From: Schlesneria paludicola DSM 18645
Lineage (GTDB): Bacteria > Planctomycetota > Planctomycetia > Planctomycetales > Planctomycetaceae
Length of the DNA stretch: 64,000 nt
Direction of reading: 5' to 3'
Assembly: GCA_945876035.1 (NCBI GenBank)
Contig: CAMCMU010000012.1
Coordinates: 1 to 64,000 of the forward strand
Positions 63,838 through 64,000 of the stretch are shown here, piece after piece. The notes below the pieces were generated by a model, which was given only the letters and a program-made list of their open reading frames with translations, did not search any database and was not told the DNA's origin. Position numbers and translations under genes: made by a program. How positions within the stretch are numbered: position 1 is the stretch's first letter; the number at the start of each line of letters is the position of its first letter.

Positions 63838-64000
63838 GACTATATTCTCCGAACCGGGTGACAGAACGAACCACAGCGAAGCCCCCTCGGACCGCTATCG
63901 ATCTCAGAACGGGAGTTTGTAGGAATCGGCAGAAACTGCGTCAAGAGCGGTTATGGCTGACGCCGCGAATTGTTAGGAGGCGGCCGCGGCGATGAGCAAA
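63838..64000. promoter_or_regulatory. Upstream region of the PPIase gene
   Basis: The promoter of the minus-strand PPIase gene must lie here. The window ends before another gene can be recognised. Confidence 0.4.

Noticed and set aside
1-64000. CRISPR arrays, tRNA, rRNA, insertion sequences or prophage
   Set aside because: No regular repeat-spacer pattern, transposase motif, integrase or RNA gene was found on either strand by eye.

Overview
The window reads as a planctomycete chromosome segment, probably from the Planctomycetaceae/Gimesiaceae side of the phylum. Signs of this are a DUF1549/DUF1553 protein with a cytochrome-like CxxxCH site next to a Tat-exported DUF1501 protein, a membrane Ser/Thr kinase with a periplasmic sensor, VWA and DUF4175-like membrane proteins with very long low-complexity tails, PQQ-like and SMP-30-like propellers, and many genes without a clear Shine-Dalgarno site. 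The taxonomic placement is inference. I see no rRNA, tRNA, CRISPR array, insertion sequence or prophage.

Layout. 1-574: two tandem copies of a secreted Ser/Gly-rich small protein, the first truncated by the window edge. 967-8509: a methyltransferase, a glycerol-dehydrogenase-like enzyme, a Ser/Thr kinase carrying a UrtA-like amide-binding sensor, and an M3 oligopeptidase. 8906-19105: a membrane-embedded spermidine-synthase-like protein, a VWA membrane protein, and a 1396-residue protein whose middle half is low complexity. 19450-25339: an ABC ATPase, a GldF-GldG fusion and a DUF4340 protein, closed by a hairpin, then a thioredoxin-like protein. 26187-27374: an Asp-box exported protein. 28055-34446: a P-loop protein, a formamidase-like hydrolase, three glutamate-synthase-like subunits and a GlnT/GmaS ligase, matching the N-methylglutamate synthase / gamma-glutamylmethylamide synthetase set without its dehydrogenase. 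35350-49569: an SMP-30-like protein, a YhaO/YhaN (Mre11/Rad50-like) pair, a PQQ-like propeller, the DUF1549/1553-DUF1501-PPC operon and a LuxR-type regulator. 50421-60321: a run of plus-strand genes with two FAS1 proteins, two SDR proteins, several small membrane proteins, a membrane-SRPBCC fusion, a flavin oxidoreductase and a PrxQ peroxiredoxin, which I read as one redox or envelope-stress module. 60644-63837: an AlaC-like aminotransferase and a membrane-anchored parvulin PPIase.

The most unusual points are the YhaO homologue, which has lost every catalytic metal ligand I can check while its Rad50-like partner is intact; the kinase-UrtA fusion; the nitrogen cluster with a formamidase-like gene and no dehydrogenase; and a stretch at 53.9-55.3 kb with one clear and one possible frameshift plus two overlapping mini membrane proteins that are easily missed. 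Several gene starts were moved downstream of the longest open frame on the basis of ribosome-binding sites or family N-termini; these are stated per gene. All functions are assigned from motifs read by eye, without database searches.
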